Positions 8,741 through 17,919 are shown, numbered from the stretch's first letter. The stretch: 64,000 nucleotides of DNA from JANRKF01 sp964518725 (GCA_964518725.1 CAZFKP010000001.1:59941-123940), one strand, 5' to 3'. A program made the numbers and translations. Notes: generated from the letters alone by a model not told the origin.

Positions 8741-9520
8741 CTATAGCGTTATCACCAATCCATCATACCCCGGTTCGACCCCGGCTGGCAATGACGCCTT
8801 GAGGGTTTGGTAATCAAAATCATGGCTCATGTGGGTCAGGATCGCCCGTTTGGGTTTAGCCTGATCGATCCATGACAGCGTGAGTTCCAGGTGTGCGTGG
8901 CTGTAGGATGGCGCGGTACGCAAGCAATCTACAATCCACACATCCAGGCCTTCCAGAGCCTTAAAACTTGCCTCTGGAATGGCGTCGCAATCGGTAGAAT
9001 AAGCAAAATTACCAATGCGATAGCCGTAAGTCTTCGCCTTGCCATGCCCGAGCAGGAAATAGTGTATTTCAGTGTCAAGCAGTTCAAAACTGCCCACATC
9101 CTTATCCACAACCACGTGCGGCACAAGGCATGGCCGATACCAGAGATTTTCCGGCTTGGGTTGGAAAGCGTAGCCGAAGCGCTGCTGTAATATGCCCATC
9201 GTATGCGCGTCGCCGTATATCGGTAGAACTTCTCCCGACAAGCAATTGAAAGATCGTAGTTCATCTAGCCCATTGGTATGATCGGCATGGTCATGGGTAT
9301 AAATCACGGCATCTACCTGCCGGATGTTTTCCCGCAGCGCTTGCTGGCGCAAGTCCGGCGAGCTGTCGACCAGTATATTCTTTCCATTAATTTCAATAAG
9401 TAGCGAGACGCGGGTGCGGTTGTTTTTGGGGTCTTTGGAGATGCAGACCGGGCAATCGCAACCGATAAACGGCACCCCGGCCGAGCTGCCGCATCCGAGC
9501 ATGGTCACTCTAAGGGTCAT
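8741..9520 (-). CDS. MBL-fold metallohydrolase, PhnP-like
   Basis: A 259-residue metallo-beta-lactamase fold hydrolase. The metal motif THDHADHTNGLDE is intact, an early Cys/His pattern (GCDCPVCISKDPKNNR) matches the PhnP branch (phosphoribosyl cyclic phosphodiesterase), and later metal ligands sit at DHADH…LLGHGKAKTYGYR and LTHMSHDFD. In alphaproteobacteria this gene habitually follows metG and tatD, as here, so the true substrate may be unrelated to phosphonates. A palindromic repeat separates it from tatD. Confidence 0.8.
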   Translation of the reverse strand: MTLRVTMLGCGSSAGVPFIGCDCPVCISKDPKNNRTRVSLLIEINGKNILVDSSPDLRQQALRENIRQVDAVIYTHDHADHTNGLDELRSFNCLSGEVLPIYGDAHTMGILQQRFGYAFQPKPENLWYRPCLVPHVVVDKDVGSFELLDTEIHYFLLGHGKAKTYGYRIGNFAYSTDCDAIPEASFKALEGLDVWIVDCLRTAPSYSHAHLELTLSWIDQAKPKRAILTHMSHDFDYQTLKASLPAGVEPGYDGLVITL

Positions 9521-9536
9521 TATAATACTCCGTTCT

Positions 9537-9630
9537 CGTCATTGCGAGCGACCACCGGGAGCGCGGCAATCCATGTCCCCGCTTGTTGAGAGATGGATTG
9601 CTTCGTTGGCGTTGCCTCCTCGCAATGACG
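9537..9630. repeat. Nested palindromic intergenic repeat element (94 bp)
   Basis: The outer arms CGTCATTGCGAG (9537–9548) and CTCGCAATGACG (9619–9630) are perfect 12-base inverted repeats. Inside them CAATCCAT (9567–9574) and ATGGATTG (9593–9600) are a second perfect inverted pair. This matches the type of dispersed repeat beginning CGTCATTGCGAG and containing GCAATCC that is seen in many Rickettsiales and other alphaproteobacterial genomes. It fills the gap between tatD and the MBL gene. I noticed no second copy in the window. Confidence 0.75.
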
Positions 9631-9635
9631 TGTCT

Positions 9636-10412
9636 TCATGCCGCCGCCCTGTCAAATAGCCGGAAGAAGTTCTCGGTGGTGATGCGGGCGCATTCCCCCT
9701 CGGAAATGCCTTTAATGCCCGCCAGAATGCGGTTGGTATGCACCACATGGGCCGGTTCGTTGCGTTTTCCGCGAAATGGGATGGGGGCGAGGAACGGCGC
9801 ATCGGTTTCCACCAATATACGATCCAGTGGAAGTGCGCGGATTACCTCATGCAGGTGGGCTGCATTCTTGAAGGAAATAATACCGGAAAACGAGATGTAA
9901 AACCCAAGTTCTATCGCTTTTTCAGCCAGTTTTTTGGAGGAAGTAAAGCAATGCAATACCCCCCTTGCGTTACCCTTTGGAACTTCAGCGGATAGTATCT
10001 CAGCTGTATCCGCATCGGCATCGCGGGTGTGGATAATTAGCGGAACGCCGGTTTCACGGGCGGCTATAATATGTTGATATAACGACTTTTTCTGGTGTTC
10101 GCGGTCGGTGGTTTGATAGTGATAATCCAGCCCGGTTTCGCCGATGCCGATCACTTTTTTACGTGAACATTGCTCGATAAGCCACTTGGAATCAATGACT
10201 TCTTCTTTTCCGGAATCGTTCGGATGCACCCCAACGGAGCAGAAAACCCCTTCGTTTGCCTCGGCAATGGCGTAGACTTCCTCGAATTCGGCAACTTCGG
10301 TGCAGATGGTCTGCATCACCCCAACCCCGGCCTCCCTCGCCCTTTTGATGACGTCCGGCAGGTCGGTTTTATAGTCCGGGAAGTTCAGGTGGCAATGTGA
10401 ATCGACGAGCAT
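9636..10412 (-). CDS. tatD: TatD-family metal-dependent DNase
   Basis: A 258-residue TIM-barrel hydrolase of the TatD family (3'-to-5' DNase in E. coli). Metal ligands are visible: the N-terminal SHCHLNF pair, GIGETGLDYHY, IIHTRDAD, LHCFTSS and ETDAPFLAP. Length is typical. The start codon overlaps the metG stop by one base (TAATG), so the two are translated together, as in most alphaproteobacteria. Confidence 0.93.
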   Translation of the reverse strand: MLVDSHCHLNFPDYKTDLPDVIKRAREAGVGVMQTICTEVAEFEEVYAIAEANEGVFCSVGVHPNDSGKEEVIDSKWLIEQCSRKKVIGIGETGLDYHYQTTDREHQKKSLYQHIIAARETGVPLIIHTRDADADTAEILSAEVPKGNARGVLHCFTSSKKLAEKAIELGFYISFSGIISFKNAAHLHEVIRALPLDRILVETDAPFLAPIPFRGKRNEPAHVVHTNRILAGIKGISEGECARITTENFFRLFDRAAA

Positions 10413-11920
10413 TACCCAACGCCCCCCACGCGAGGAAATACGCCACTCGGGGGGGGGAGCGGCGTGCCCGGTTTCAGGGCGTATTCGGCGCTCAAATACT
10501 TGAATTCCCTCTGCTCAGGGGGCACGGCCAACTGGTCGAGAATTTTTGCCGCGGAATCGGGGATGATGGGTTGGAGGCTGAGGCCGATACAGCGAATAGC
10601 TTCGGCCAAGGTATAAAGCACCTCTTCCATGCGCTCAGGATTCTCTTTTTTGAGCTTCCACGGAGCGGTGTTATCGATATAGGCATTGGCATCGGTAGCA
10701 AGCACAAGAATGCACGCCAGAATGTTATGGAACTGGCAGGCATCAAGGTAAGGCTTCCAGAATTTTGGCATATGGTAGGCATGCTCCACCAGTGCTTCTA
10801 ATTTTGCTGGCGCTTGCGGCACTTTCCCCTCGCAATTCTTCGCGATCATCGAAAGCGTCCGCTGGCAGAGATTGCCGATATTGTTGGCGAGTTCCGCATT
10901 TACCCGGTTGATAAGCCCTTCGCGGCTGAAATTCCCGTCATTGCCAAAAGGCACTTCGCGCATCAGGAACCAGCGGGTCTGGTCGAGGCCGAATTCGCTC
11001 ACCAGATCGGCGGGCGCGATGGCGTTGCCGAGCGATTTGCTCATTTTCTCGCCCTCGATTGTCCACCAGCCATGCGCGAAGATTTGTTTCGGCAGCGGTA
11101 AATCGGCGGCCATCAGGAAGGCCGGCCAGTATACCGCGTGGAAGCGGATGATGTCTTTCCCCACCATGTGCAGATCGGCGGGCCAGAAGGCCATTTCCGG
11201 GGTGTTTTCCGGGTAGCCAAGCGCCGAGAGGTAGTTGGTGAGCGCATCCAGCCAGACATACATGATATGGCGCTCATCCCCCGGCACTGGAATACCCCAG
11301 CTAAAGGTGGTGCGGCTGATGGATAAATCCCGCAGGCCGCCTTTGACGAAGCTGATGATTTCATTGCGGCGCGATTCGGGCTGGATGAAGTTCGGATTTG
11401 CCGCATAAAATGCTAATAATTTGTCCTGCCATTTTGATAAATCAAAGAAATAGCTGGGTTCCTCCACCCATTCCACATCCGCCCCGGTGGGGGCTTTGCC
11501 ATTCACCAGCTCAGATTCTTGATAATAGGCCTCATCCCTCACCGCATACCAGCCGGAATATCCGCCCAGATAAATATGCCCTGCGTCGGCCATTTTCTTC
11601 CACAATGCTTGTGCAGATTTTTTGTGTCGTTCTTCGGTGGTGCGGATGAAATCATCGTTGCTGATATTCATGAGCGTTGCCATCTCCCGGAAATGCTGGG
11701 AGTTGGCATCGGCCATCGCCTGCGGGGTGACACCCTGTGCATTGGCGGATTTTTCCACCTTCTGCCCATGCTCGTCGGTGCCGGTCAGGAATTTGACATG
11801 TTCGCCGGAAAGCCGCTTAAACCGCCCCAACACATCGCACGCCACCGAGGTATAGGCATGGCCGATATGCGGGCGGTCGTTCACATAATAAATCGGGGTG
11901 GTAATATAGAAGTTTTTCAT
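10412..11920 (-). CDS. metG: Methionyl-tRNA synthetase
   Basis: Charges tRNA-Met. The class I signature is present as PHIGHAY near residue 17 and as KMSKSLGNAI near residue 298. The 502-residue length corresponds to the short form lacking the C-terminal tRNA-binding (EMAP-like) domain. The last 15 residues are Pro/Gly-rich and not conserved. The start overlaps the holB stop (ATGA), giving a tight holB–metG–tatD operon. Confidence 0.96.
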   Translation of the reverse strand: MKNFYITTPIYYVNDRPHIGHAYTSVACDVLGRFKRLSGEHVKFLTGTDEHGQKVEKSANAQGVTPQAMADANSQHFREMATLMNISNDDFIRTTEERHKKSAQALWKKMADAGHIYLGGYSGWYAVRDEAYYQESELVNGKAPTGADVEWVEEPSYFFDLSKWQDKLLAFYAANPNFIQPESRRNEIISFVKGGLRDLSISRTTFSWGIPVPGDERHIMYVWLDALTNYLSALGYPENTPEMAFWPADLHMVGKDIIRFHAVYWPAFLMAADLPLPKQIFAHGWWTIEGEKMSKSLGNAIAPADLVSEFGLDQTRWFLMREVPFGNDGNFSREGLINRVNAELANNIGNLCQRTLSMIAKNCEGKVPQAPAKLEALVEHAYHMPKFWKPYLDACQFHNILACILVLATDANAYIDNTAPWKLKKENPERMEEVLYTLAEAIRCIGLSLQPIIPDSAAKILDQLAVPPEQREFKYLSAEYALKPGTPLPPPSGVFPRVGGVG

Positions 11921-12858
11921 GCGGCGGCTTTGCTGGCAAGGCTGTGGAAGAAACTGATGACCGCCGATTTATAGTCAAGGTGCCGCGCTTCGCAAGTGGC
12001 GAATGTCTGGCTGGTCTGTTGCCAGCCTTCCGCCCAATGGCTGCTGCCGGTGATGCGCGCCTGCGTTGCCATCCAGTGCAGCGCCAGCCGCGAGAAAAGC
12101 TGCCAGTTCTGGTGCTGCTTGCCGCTACCTATCTGGTCGGCCATGGCCAGCACGCGCCCATGTGCAATCGCTGGGAGCTCGTGAAGGATCAGTGCCAGCA
12201 TTTCTTCCATGTCGAGCGCCCCCTGCCCGTATAATTCAATGGCCAGACCCGGCGAATAGTCACTGATTTCGCCCAGTTTCTGGATGGCTTCGCGGCTAAG
12301 GTCAGGGAGCTGCCGGCGGAGGATGTACGAGAAATCTTCCGCTGAGAGCGGCTGTACCTTGAGTTGGCGGCAGCGTGAGCGGATGGTAGGAAGCAGCCGT
12401 CCGGCCTGGTGTGCCACAAGAATAATCACGGTTTGCGGTGGCGGCTCTTCAAGGATCTTGAGGATGGCGTTGGCCGCGTTTACGTTCATGCTGTCTGCGC
12501 CGTCGACCAGTACGACGCGCCACGCTCCCTCACCGGGGGTCAGCGACAGGAATTCCGCGATGGCGCGGGTTTGCTCCACCGAAATTTCCTTGGCGTACTC
12601 TTCTTTTTTCTCGTCGAATAGCCGTTCAATGACCAGTAAATCGGAATGGGATCCGGCGAGGATGCGGCTGATCGTCGCTTCATCTTCGCCAAGCAGTTTG
12701 CGGATCAGTGCGTAAGCCAGCGTGGCTTTGCCGATGCCTTCAGGGCCAGCAAGCAGGATGCCGTGCGCCAGCCGTCCCGCTTCCAGCTCGCCCTCAAGTT
12801 GGGAAAAGACGGTGGCGGCGTGGCCGTGTAGTTCAAAGCTCATGGCGGGATAGGTCAT
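11917..12858 (-). CDS. holB: DNA polymerase III delta' subunit
   Basis: Clamp-loader subunit, AAA+ fold, 313 residues. The P-loop reads GPEGIGKATLAYAL, followed by the DGADSMNVNAANAILKILEEPP sensor region typical of delta'. The four Cys of the zinc module found in many homologues are not evident. No Shine–Dalgarno is visible before the ATG. The thymidylate kinase gene that normally lies between the carboxypeptidase and holB in alphaproteobacteria is missing here. Confidence 0.88.
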   Translation of the reverse strand: MTYPAMSFELHGHAATVFSQLEGELEAGRLAHGILLAGPEGIGKATLAYALIRKLLGEDEATISRILAGSHSDLLVIERLFDEKKEEYAKEISVEQTRAIAEFLSLTPGEGAWRVVLVDGADSMNVNAANAILKILEEPPPQTVIILVAHQAGRLLPTIRSRCRQLKVQPLSAEDFSYILRRQLPDLSREAIQKLGEISDYSPGLAIELYGQGALDMEEMLALILHELPAIAHGRVLAMADQIGSGKQHQNWQLFSRLALHWMATQARITGSSHWAEGWQQTSQTFATCEARHLDYKSAVISFFHSLASKAAA

Positions 12859-12876
12859 ACGGGGCGTACTGTACCC

Positions 12877-13914
12877 CTAAAACGTGCCAACTTGCAATGG
12901 CGCGATGACCTGGGAGGTTTGGGCAATGCTGCTGCGGCGCTTTGTATCCAGCTCGGCAAAGGTGCGATCAAGCAGGGCGATCATCTGGTCGTCACGCCCA
13001 GTGGCGCTGCTTCCCCCCATGACGACGGCGACGATGTTATAGCCGTTCTTTTTGACCGAGGTGACGAGGTTGAAGCCTGAGGCGCGGATATAGCCGGTCT
13101 TGATGCCGTCCGCTCCGTCATAGCGCAGCATTACGCGGTTATGGGTGGTATAGGTGACGCCGCGGAAATCAAAACGCTCGGTCTTGAAATATTTGTAATA
13201 CTCCGGAAAATCGCGGCGTAGCGCAATGCCAAGCCGTGCCATATCGAAGGCGCTGGTATACTGGCCATCATCCGGCAGGCCATTTGGGTTGCGGAAAATC
13301 GTATCGCGCATGCCGAGCTCATGGGCTTTCTTGGTCATCATCTGGGCGAAATTCCATTGGGTGCCGCCCAAATGTTCAGCCAACACCACCGAGGCGTCAT
13401 TACCGGAGCGGACGACGAGCGCCTCAATGGCGTCCTCGACTGAAAGCCGGTCGCCTTCCGACAGGTTGATATTGGTTTCCGGCTGTCCGGCGGCTTTTTG
13501 CGACACATCCATCATCGTGCCGAGGTTCATCCGCCCGCGTTTCATGGCATCAAAGGTGAGGTAAAGCGTCATCATTTTGGTGAGCGAGGCCGGGTAGCGC
13601 GGGTCGGCGGCATTCTTTTCGTAGAGTACCTGGCCAGTGTCGGCATCGACAACGACAGCGGCGTATTTGCTGGCATCGGGTGCGGAAGGGCGGGCGTTAT
13701 ATATCTTTTTCAGGCGTTTTTTGTTGGCCGTCGTCCGGCTCTTCTTGCTTTTCTTGCTTTTTGCCTTGGCCTGTTTTGCCCCCGAAGCTTTGCTGCTGGC
13801 CGATATTTTGCCGCTGGCATTGCTCGCTGCGTAGCTATCGGACGGGAGGAAAGCCAGAGAAAAGGCCATTAACCACACACATGTTACCGCAAGATAATGG
13901 CGCAGGCCTATCAC
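12877..13914 (-). CDS. D-alanyl-D-alanine carboxypeptidase (serine-type, DacC/DacF-like)
   Basis: Penicillin-binding protein that trims the pentapeptide of peptidoglycan. An N-terminal signal sequence (about residues 1–29) leads into a Lys/Ala/Ser-rich linker. The peptidase S11 domain has its three motifs in order: SLTK (nucleophile), SGN, and KTG in DGIKTGYI. The start is GTG at 13914, with a GGGGGA sequence a few bases upstream. The 345-residue length lacks a long C-terminal amphipathic anchor, so it may be soluble in the periplasm. Confidence 0.88.
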   Translation of the reverse strand: MIGLRHYLAVTCVWLMAFSLAFLPSDSYAASNASGKISASSKASGAKQAKAKSKKSKKSRTTANKKRLKKIYNARPSAPDASKYAAVVVDADTGQVLYEKNAADPRYPASLTKMMTLYLTFDAMKRGRMNLGTMMDVSQKAAGQPETNINLSEGDRLSVEDAIEALVVRSGNDASVVLAEHLGGTQWNFAQMMTKKAHELGMRDTIFRNPNGLPDDGQYTSAFDMARLGIALRRDFPEYYKYFKTERFDFRGVTYTTHNRVMLRYDGADGIKTGYIRASGFNLVTSVKKNGYNIVAVVMGGSSATGRDDQMIALLDRTFAELDTKRRSSIAQTSQVIAPLQVGTF

Positions 13915-14049
13915 CCTCTTCCCCCTCAGTCCCTACTATCAGTAGTGTTATTATGAATCAACACCACCAAGATAATGTTTTGACTGTGCGCTGTAAACCA
14001 TTTTTGTTTCGATCCGGGGATTATTATGATCACGCCGATTGTTGAAGGC

Positions 14050-14078
14050 TTGACTTTTTACCCGTAGAATACTATATC
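14050..14078 (+). promoter_or_regulatory. Sigma70-type promoter of the phasin gene
   Basis: TTGACT (14050–14055) and TATATC (14073–14078) are 17 bases apart and lie about 57 bases before the phasin start. No operator is obvious. Confidence 0.5.
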
Positions 14079-14135
14079 TCACTCATTGCTGCACCGCAAT
14101 ATAACCCATATAAATCGACTTTCATGGAGAATGTC

Positions 14136-14747
14136 ATGACCCAAGCAAAAAAATCATCAAGCGCCTCTGCAAAACTGGCTTCCAGCGTGGCCAACAAAGC
14201 CGCTAAAAGCACCTACTCCGCCGTTGAATCCACCCGCAGCTCGGCTGAGAACGTGGTAAAAATCGGCAGCCGTGCTGCAAAAGATTTCCTCAGCCAAAGC
14301 GCTGGCGAAGCACAGAAAGCACAAGACAAAATCCTGTCAATGAGCCGCGAAGGTGCCGAGCAATTGGCGAAATCGGCCGACGCTGTAACCAAGGCGATGT
14401 ACGACACGATCAGCACTTCGCGTGATAACATCGAGGCTGCCGTTGAATGCAGCAACGTGGCTGCCGCGCTGGCGAAAGACGTGAGCAGCGAGCTGATGGA
14501 ATATGCCAACAAAGGCTTCACCGACAGCGTCGAGCTCTCGAAAGAGTTCTTTGCATGCCGCACCATCAACGACATGATGGAATTGCAGAACCGTGCGATG
14601 AAATCGGCGATGGACAATGCGTTCGCACAAACCACCCGCCTCTCCAGCCTGATTTTCGAATATTCGAGCGAAGCGCTGGAACCGATCAATGAGCGTGTTG
14701 CTCAAGCCACCGAACAACTCAGCAAAACGCTGAAAACGGTTGCGTAA
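14136..14747 (+). CDS. Phasin family protein
   Basis: A 203-residue, Ala/Ser-rich, wholly helical protein of the phasin family, whose members coat polyhydroxyalkanoate granules. I begin it at the ATG at 14136, where GGAGA lies five bases upstream; an in-frame ATG four codons earlier would leave no ribosome site. The first 30 residues are a Lys/Ala/Ser tail, followed by amphipathic helices. A granule role fits the 3-hydroxybutyrate dehydrogenase at 57187, although no PHA synthase is in this window. Confidence 0.82.
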   Translation: MTQAKKSSSASAKLASSVANKAAKSTYSAVESTRSSAENVVKIGSRAAKDFLSQSAGEAQKAQDKILSMSREGAEQLAKSADAVTKAMYDTISTSRDNIEAAVECSNVAAALAKDVSSELMEYANKGFTDSVELSKEFFACRTINDMMELQNRAMKSAMDNAFAQTTRLSSLIFEYSSEALEPINERVAQATEQLSKTLKTVA

Positions 14748-14776
14748 TAAGGAATCATTTTTGGTTAGATGATACG

Positions 14777-14808
14777 AAAAACCCCGCCCTAACCGGCGGG
14801 GTTTTTTA
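14777..14808. terminator. Bidirectional rho-independent terminator between phasin and aroC
   Basis: ACCCCGCC (14781–14788) and GGCGGGGT (14795–14802) form an eight-pair stem with a six-base loop, flanked by an A-run on the left and a T-run on the right. It can stop both convergent genes. Part of its T-run supplies the aroC stop codon (14806–14808). Confidence 0.85.
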
Positions 14809-15876
14809 TTGCCGGTTTGTCGCCCGTGCCAACAACAAATGATCAGCTAGTACGCAAGCCATCATCGCCTCACCCACCGGCACGGCGCGAATGCCGACGC
14901 ACGGATCGTGGCGGCCTTTGGTGACGATGGTGGTGTTATTGCCCTTGATGTCGATCGTATCAACCGGCGTAAGAATCGAGCTGGTCGGCTTCACCGCGAA
15001 ACGCACGACGATGGGCTGACCAGTGCTAATGCCACCAAGGATTCCACCCGCATGGTTACTCATAAATTTCGGTGCGCCCTTGCCTTTTCGCATGCAGTCG
15101 GCATTTTCTTTTCCGCTTAAGTGAGCGGCGGCAAAACCATCGCCAATTTCCACGCCTTTGACGGCGTTGATGCTCATCATGGCACTGGCCAGATCAGCAT
15201 CGAGCTTGCCATAAATCGGGGCGCCCAAACCAACCGGAATGCCTTCTGCTACTATTTCAATCACCGCGCCGATGGACGAGCCGCTTTTTCGAATTTTTTC
15301 CAGGTCACGCGCCCATATTTCCGCCATTTTTGCATCGGGACACCAGAACGGATTTTTGCTGATTTGTTTGGCATCGAACCTTGCGCGGTCGATGGCCTTA
15401 TCGCCCATCTGCACCATGGCGCCGGTGATTTTTATTTTACCGAGCACTTTACGCGCAATCGCACCGGCGGCCACGCGCATCGCCGTTTCACGCGCGGAGC
15501 TGCGCCCACCACCACGATAATCGCGGATGCCGTATTTGGCAAAATAAGTGTAGTCCGCGTGTCCGGGGCGAAATTTATCTTTGATATCACCGTAATCTTT
15601 CGATTTATGGTCTTCGTTCATGATGATGAGTGCGATTGGTGCACCCGTCGTTTTCCCCTCAAACACGCCAGATAAAATTTTCACGGTGTCGGATTCTTTG
15701 CGCTGCGTCGTGTATTTATTCTGCGCCGGGCGGCGCGCATCGAGATAGGGCTGGATATCTTTTTCTGACAGCGGAATCATGCTCGGCACGCCATCCACCA
15801 CGCAGCCAATGGCCTCGCCGTGGCTCTCGCCCCAGGTCGTGAACTTAAAAATGTGGCCGAATGTGTTGAAACTCAT
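14806..15876 (-). CDS. aroC: Chorismate synthase
   Basis: Converts EPSP to chorismate with reduced FMN, the last shared step of aromatic synthesis and the step after the AroA domain encoded at 5823. The 356-residue protein has the N-terminal signature GESHGEAIGCVVDGVP, the RPGHADYTY motif, and SARETAMRVAAGAIARK. Its stop codon lies within the downstream terminator. The upstream region is shared with the divergent CPBP gene. Confidence 0.96.
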   Translation of the reverse strand: MSFNTFGHIFKFTTWGESHGEAIGCVVDGVPSMIPLSEKDIQPYLDARRPAQNKYTTQRKESDTVKILSGVFEGKTTGAPIALIIMNEDHKSKDYGDIKDKFRPGHADYTYFAKYGIRDYRGGGRSSARETAMRVAAGAIARKVLGKIKITGAMVQMGDKAIDRARFDAKQISKNPFWCPDAKMAEIWARDLEKIRKSGSSIGAVIEIVAEGIPVGLGAPIYGKLDADLASAMMSINAVKGVEIGDGFAAAHLSGKENADCMRKGKGAPKFMSNHAGGILGGISTGQPIVVRFAVKPTSSILTPVDTIDIKGNNTTIVTKGRHDPCVGIRAVPVGEAMMACVLADHLLLARATNRQ

Positions 15877-15919
15877 GGTAATTACCCTATGTTTAGGTTA
15901 TCTAATATTACATAACCAA

Positions 15920-16558
15920 ATGATAAAACAACAACATCTTCGCATTACCGAGTTTTTGCTGCTCTATGCAGGCATTCCTCTGATCCTGATTGGCGAGCCG
16001 CGCGGAATAAAAATCACCGCCCTGTGGATTTTATGCTTGCTGGCGATCACCCTTCTTCGTAGGCATGGTATTCGTGATGCGGCAAAAGAATGGAATTGGG
16101 GCGCGGTGCGTGCCGGAATGCCGATGGTGCTGAAGCGTTTTGTTCCCTGTGCCATTGCCCTCACCCTGCTCTTATTCTGGCTGCAACCGTCGCGATTTCT
16201 GAGTTTTCCACTAGAGCGGCCGGGTATGTGGGTGATCGTGATGATCTGCTATCCCATCATGTCGGTGCTGCCGCAGGAACTGATTTACCGCAGCCTTTAT
16301 CACCACCGTTATGCCAAGCTATTTTCTGGTGAAAAAGCGCAGATGCTTGTGGCGGGCGTAAGTTTTTCGGTGCTGCATATCATGTTTTTGAACTGGGTAT
16401 CGCCCCTGCTCTGCTTCGTGGCGGGCATCATGTTTTCGCAGAGTTACATGAAACATAAATCGCTTGCACTGGTCGTGATCGAGCATGCACTGTATGGCTG
16501 CTTTATCTTTACGCTGGGGCTAGGTGTGTATTTTTATGGGGTAACGGCGGCGCGTTAA
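15920..16558 (+). CDS. CPBP-family intramembrane metalloprotease
   Basis: A 212-residue membrane protein of the CAAX/CPBP (ABI) protease family with about six hydrophobic segments. The first motif, normally EExxxR, reads QELIYR, so one of the two Glu is Gln. The two His motifs appear at SVLHIMF and VIEHALYG. I start it at the ATG at 15920, since the longer frame would extend back into aroC on the other strand. Its stop overlaps that of fabI. Substrate unknown. Confidence 0.72.
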   Translation: MIKQQHLRITEFLLLYAGIPLILIGEPRGIKITALWILCLLAITLLRRHGIRDAAKEWNWGAVRAGMPMVLKRFVPCAIALTLLLFWLQPSRFLSFPLERPGMWVIVMICYPIMSVLPQELIYRSLYHHRYAKLFSGEKAQMLVAGVSFSVLHIMFLNWVSPLLCFVAGIMFSQSYMKHKSLALVVIEHALYGCFIFTLGLGVYFYGVTAAR

Positions 16559-17391
16559 ACCGTCGCGATATCCGGCGCGTCGACACGTTTCATGCCGACC
16601 ACATGATAGCCGGAATCCACATGCAGTATCTCGCCCGTGGTGCCCTGCCCCAGTTGGGAAAGCAGATATACGCCCGCGCCGCCGACATCCTCAATCGTGG
16701 TGTTGCGGCCGAGCGGCGAGTTATATTCATTCCATTTGAGGATATAGCGGAAATCCCCGATGCCACTGGCGGCCAGCGTTTTCACCGGGCCGGCGGAAAT
16801 GCCGTTGATGCGGATATTTTTGGAGCCGAGATCCGCCGCGAGATATTTGATGCTGCATTCAAGCGCTGCTTTCGCCACACCCATCACGTTATAATGCGGC
16901 ACCACTTTTTCCGCACCGTAATAGGTGAGCGACACCATGCTGCCGCCTTCGGCAGGCATCATCTCCGCCGCGCGTTTGGCGACTGCCGTGAACGAATAGC
17001 AGGATACATTCATCGTAAGCAGGAAGTTGTCGAGCGAGGTGTCGACATATTTGCCTTTCAGCTCGTTCTTGTCGGAAAAAGCGATGGCATGTACCAGGAA
17101 ATCGAGTGTGCCCCACTGTTTCTTGAGTTCCGCAAAAGTGGCATCCACGCTCGCCATATCCGTTACATCGCAAGGCAGCACGATGCTTGACCCAACTTCA
17201 GCGGCCAGCGGTTTCACGCGTTTCTCCAGCGCTTCCCCCTGATAAGTGAAGGCCAGTTCGGCACCTTGTGCGTGTAAATATTGCGTGATACCCCAGGCGA
17301 GGGATTTGTCATTGGCAACGCCCATGATCAGGCCTTTTTTGCCTTTCATGAGCGTGCCAGTGGGAATAGTCGCGGTTGCGGCTTCCATCAT
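16555..17391 (-). CDS. fabI: Enoyl-[acyl-carrier-protein] reductase (NADH), FabI type
   Basis: Reduces trans-2-enoyl-ACP in each round of fatty acid elongation. The 278-residue short-chain dehydrogenase has the FabI nucleotide-binding start (KGKKGLIMGVANDKSLAWGI), the catalytic Tyr-X6-Lys (YNVMGVAK) and RINGISAGPVKTLAASGI. The first 14 residues are not conserved, so translation may start at Met15 (17349). No clear Shine–Dalgarno precedes either. Confidence 0.95.
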   Translation of the reverse strand: MMEAATATIPTGTLMKGKKGLIMGVANDKSLAWGITQYLHAQGAELAFTYQGEALEKRVKPLAAEVGSSIVLPCDVTDMASVDATFAELKKQWGTLDFLVHAIAFSDKNELKGKYVDTSLDNFLLTMNVSCYSFTAVAKRAAEMMPAEGGSMVSLTYYGAEKVVPHYNVMGVAKAALECSIKYLAADLGSKNIRINGISAGPVKTLAASGIGDFRYILKWNEYNSPLGRNTTIEDVGGAGVYLLSQLGQGTTGEILHVDSGYHVVGMKRVDAPDIATV

Positions 17392-17409
17392 GTGAGACTA
17401 CTTCAACTA

Positions 17410-17919
17410 CTACTCGACGATTTTCCAGGTGCCGTCAGGCTGGCGGCATGCGGTGCCGTAGCCCTGTTCGGTTTTCCCACCAACTTTGATGGTCTGGTTG
17501 TATTCGCGGCAATATTCCCCTTGGGCATTCTGGTAATAGGTCTTCGGGGTGATGCTGCCGGAGTTCCCACTTTGTGGGTTATTCCATGGCAGCGTCTGGC
17601 CGGGCTGTGCCGTTTCCAATGCGCGTTGAGAGGTGTTGTTATACATCATGCGGTCAGCATTATCGAGCGATGCGCCGACCTGGTTGCCGAGATACGCGCC
17701 AAGCAGCGTGCCAGCGATCGTGCCAGCGATGGCACCTTTGCCGCCACCGACATTGCTACCGATGATACCACCGCCGACAGCACCTGCCAGCGTGCCGACG
17801 TCTGTTTTATTGACGCTGCCGCCTTGCAATACGCCGCGTCCGGGCGCACCGTTTGGTTCGGTGCAGGCAGTCAGCAGCGATGTGGCCGCCAGAACTGCGA
17901 TAACGGAGGTGAATTTCAT
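17410..17919 (-). CDS. Glycine-zipper lipoprotein, 17-kDa surface antigen-like
   Basis: A 169-residue outer-membrane lipoprotein resembling the rickettsial 17-kDa antigen family. The signal peptide ends in the lipobox LLTAC, so Cys19 would be lipidated. A Gly-rich membrane zipper follows (GTLAGAVGGGIIGSNVGGG and GTIAGTLLGAYLGNQVG, about 42–82). The C-terminal part has the family's YYQNAQGEYCREYNQTIKVGG and TACRQPDGTWKIV segments with two Cys. It precedes fabI by 18 bases and may be co-transcribed with it. Confidence 0.85.
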   Translation of the reverse strand: MKFTSVIAVLAATSLLTACTEPNGAPGRGVLQGGSVNKTDVGTLAGAVGGGIIGSNVGGGKGAIAGTIAGTLLGAYLGNQVGASLDNADRMMYNNTSQRALETAQPGQTLPWNNPQSGNSGSITPKTYYQNAQGEYCREYNQTIKVGGKTEQGYGTACRQPDGTWKIVE

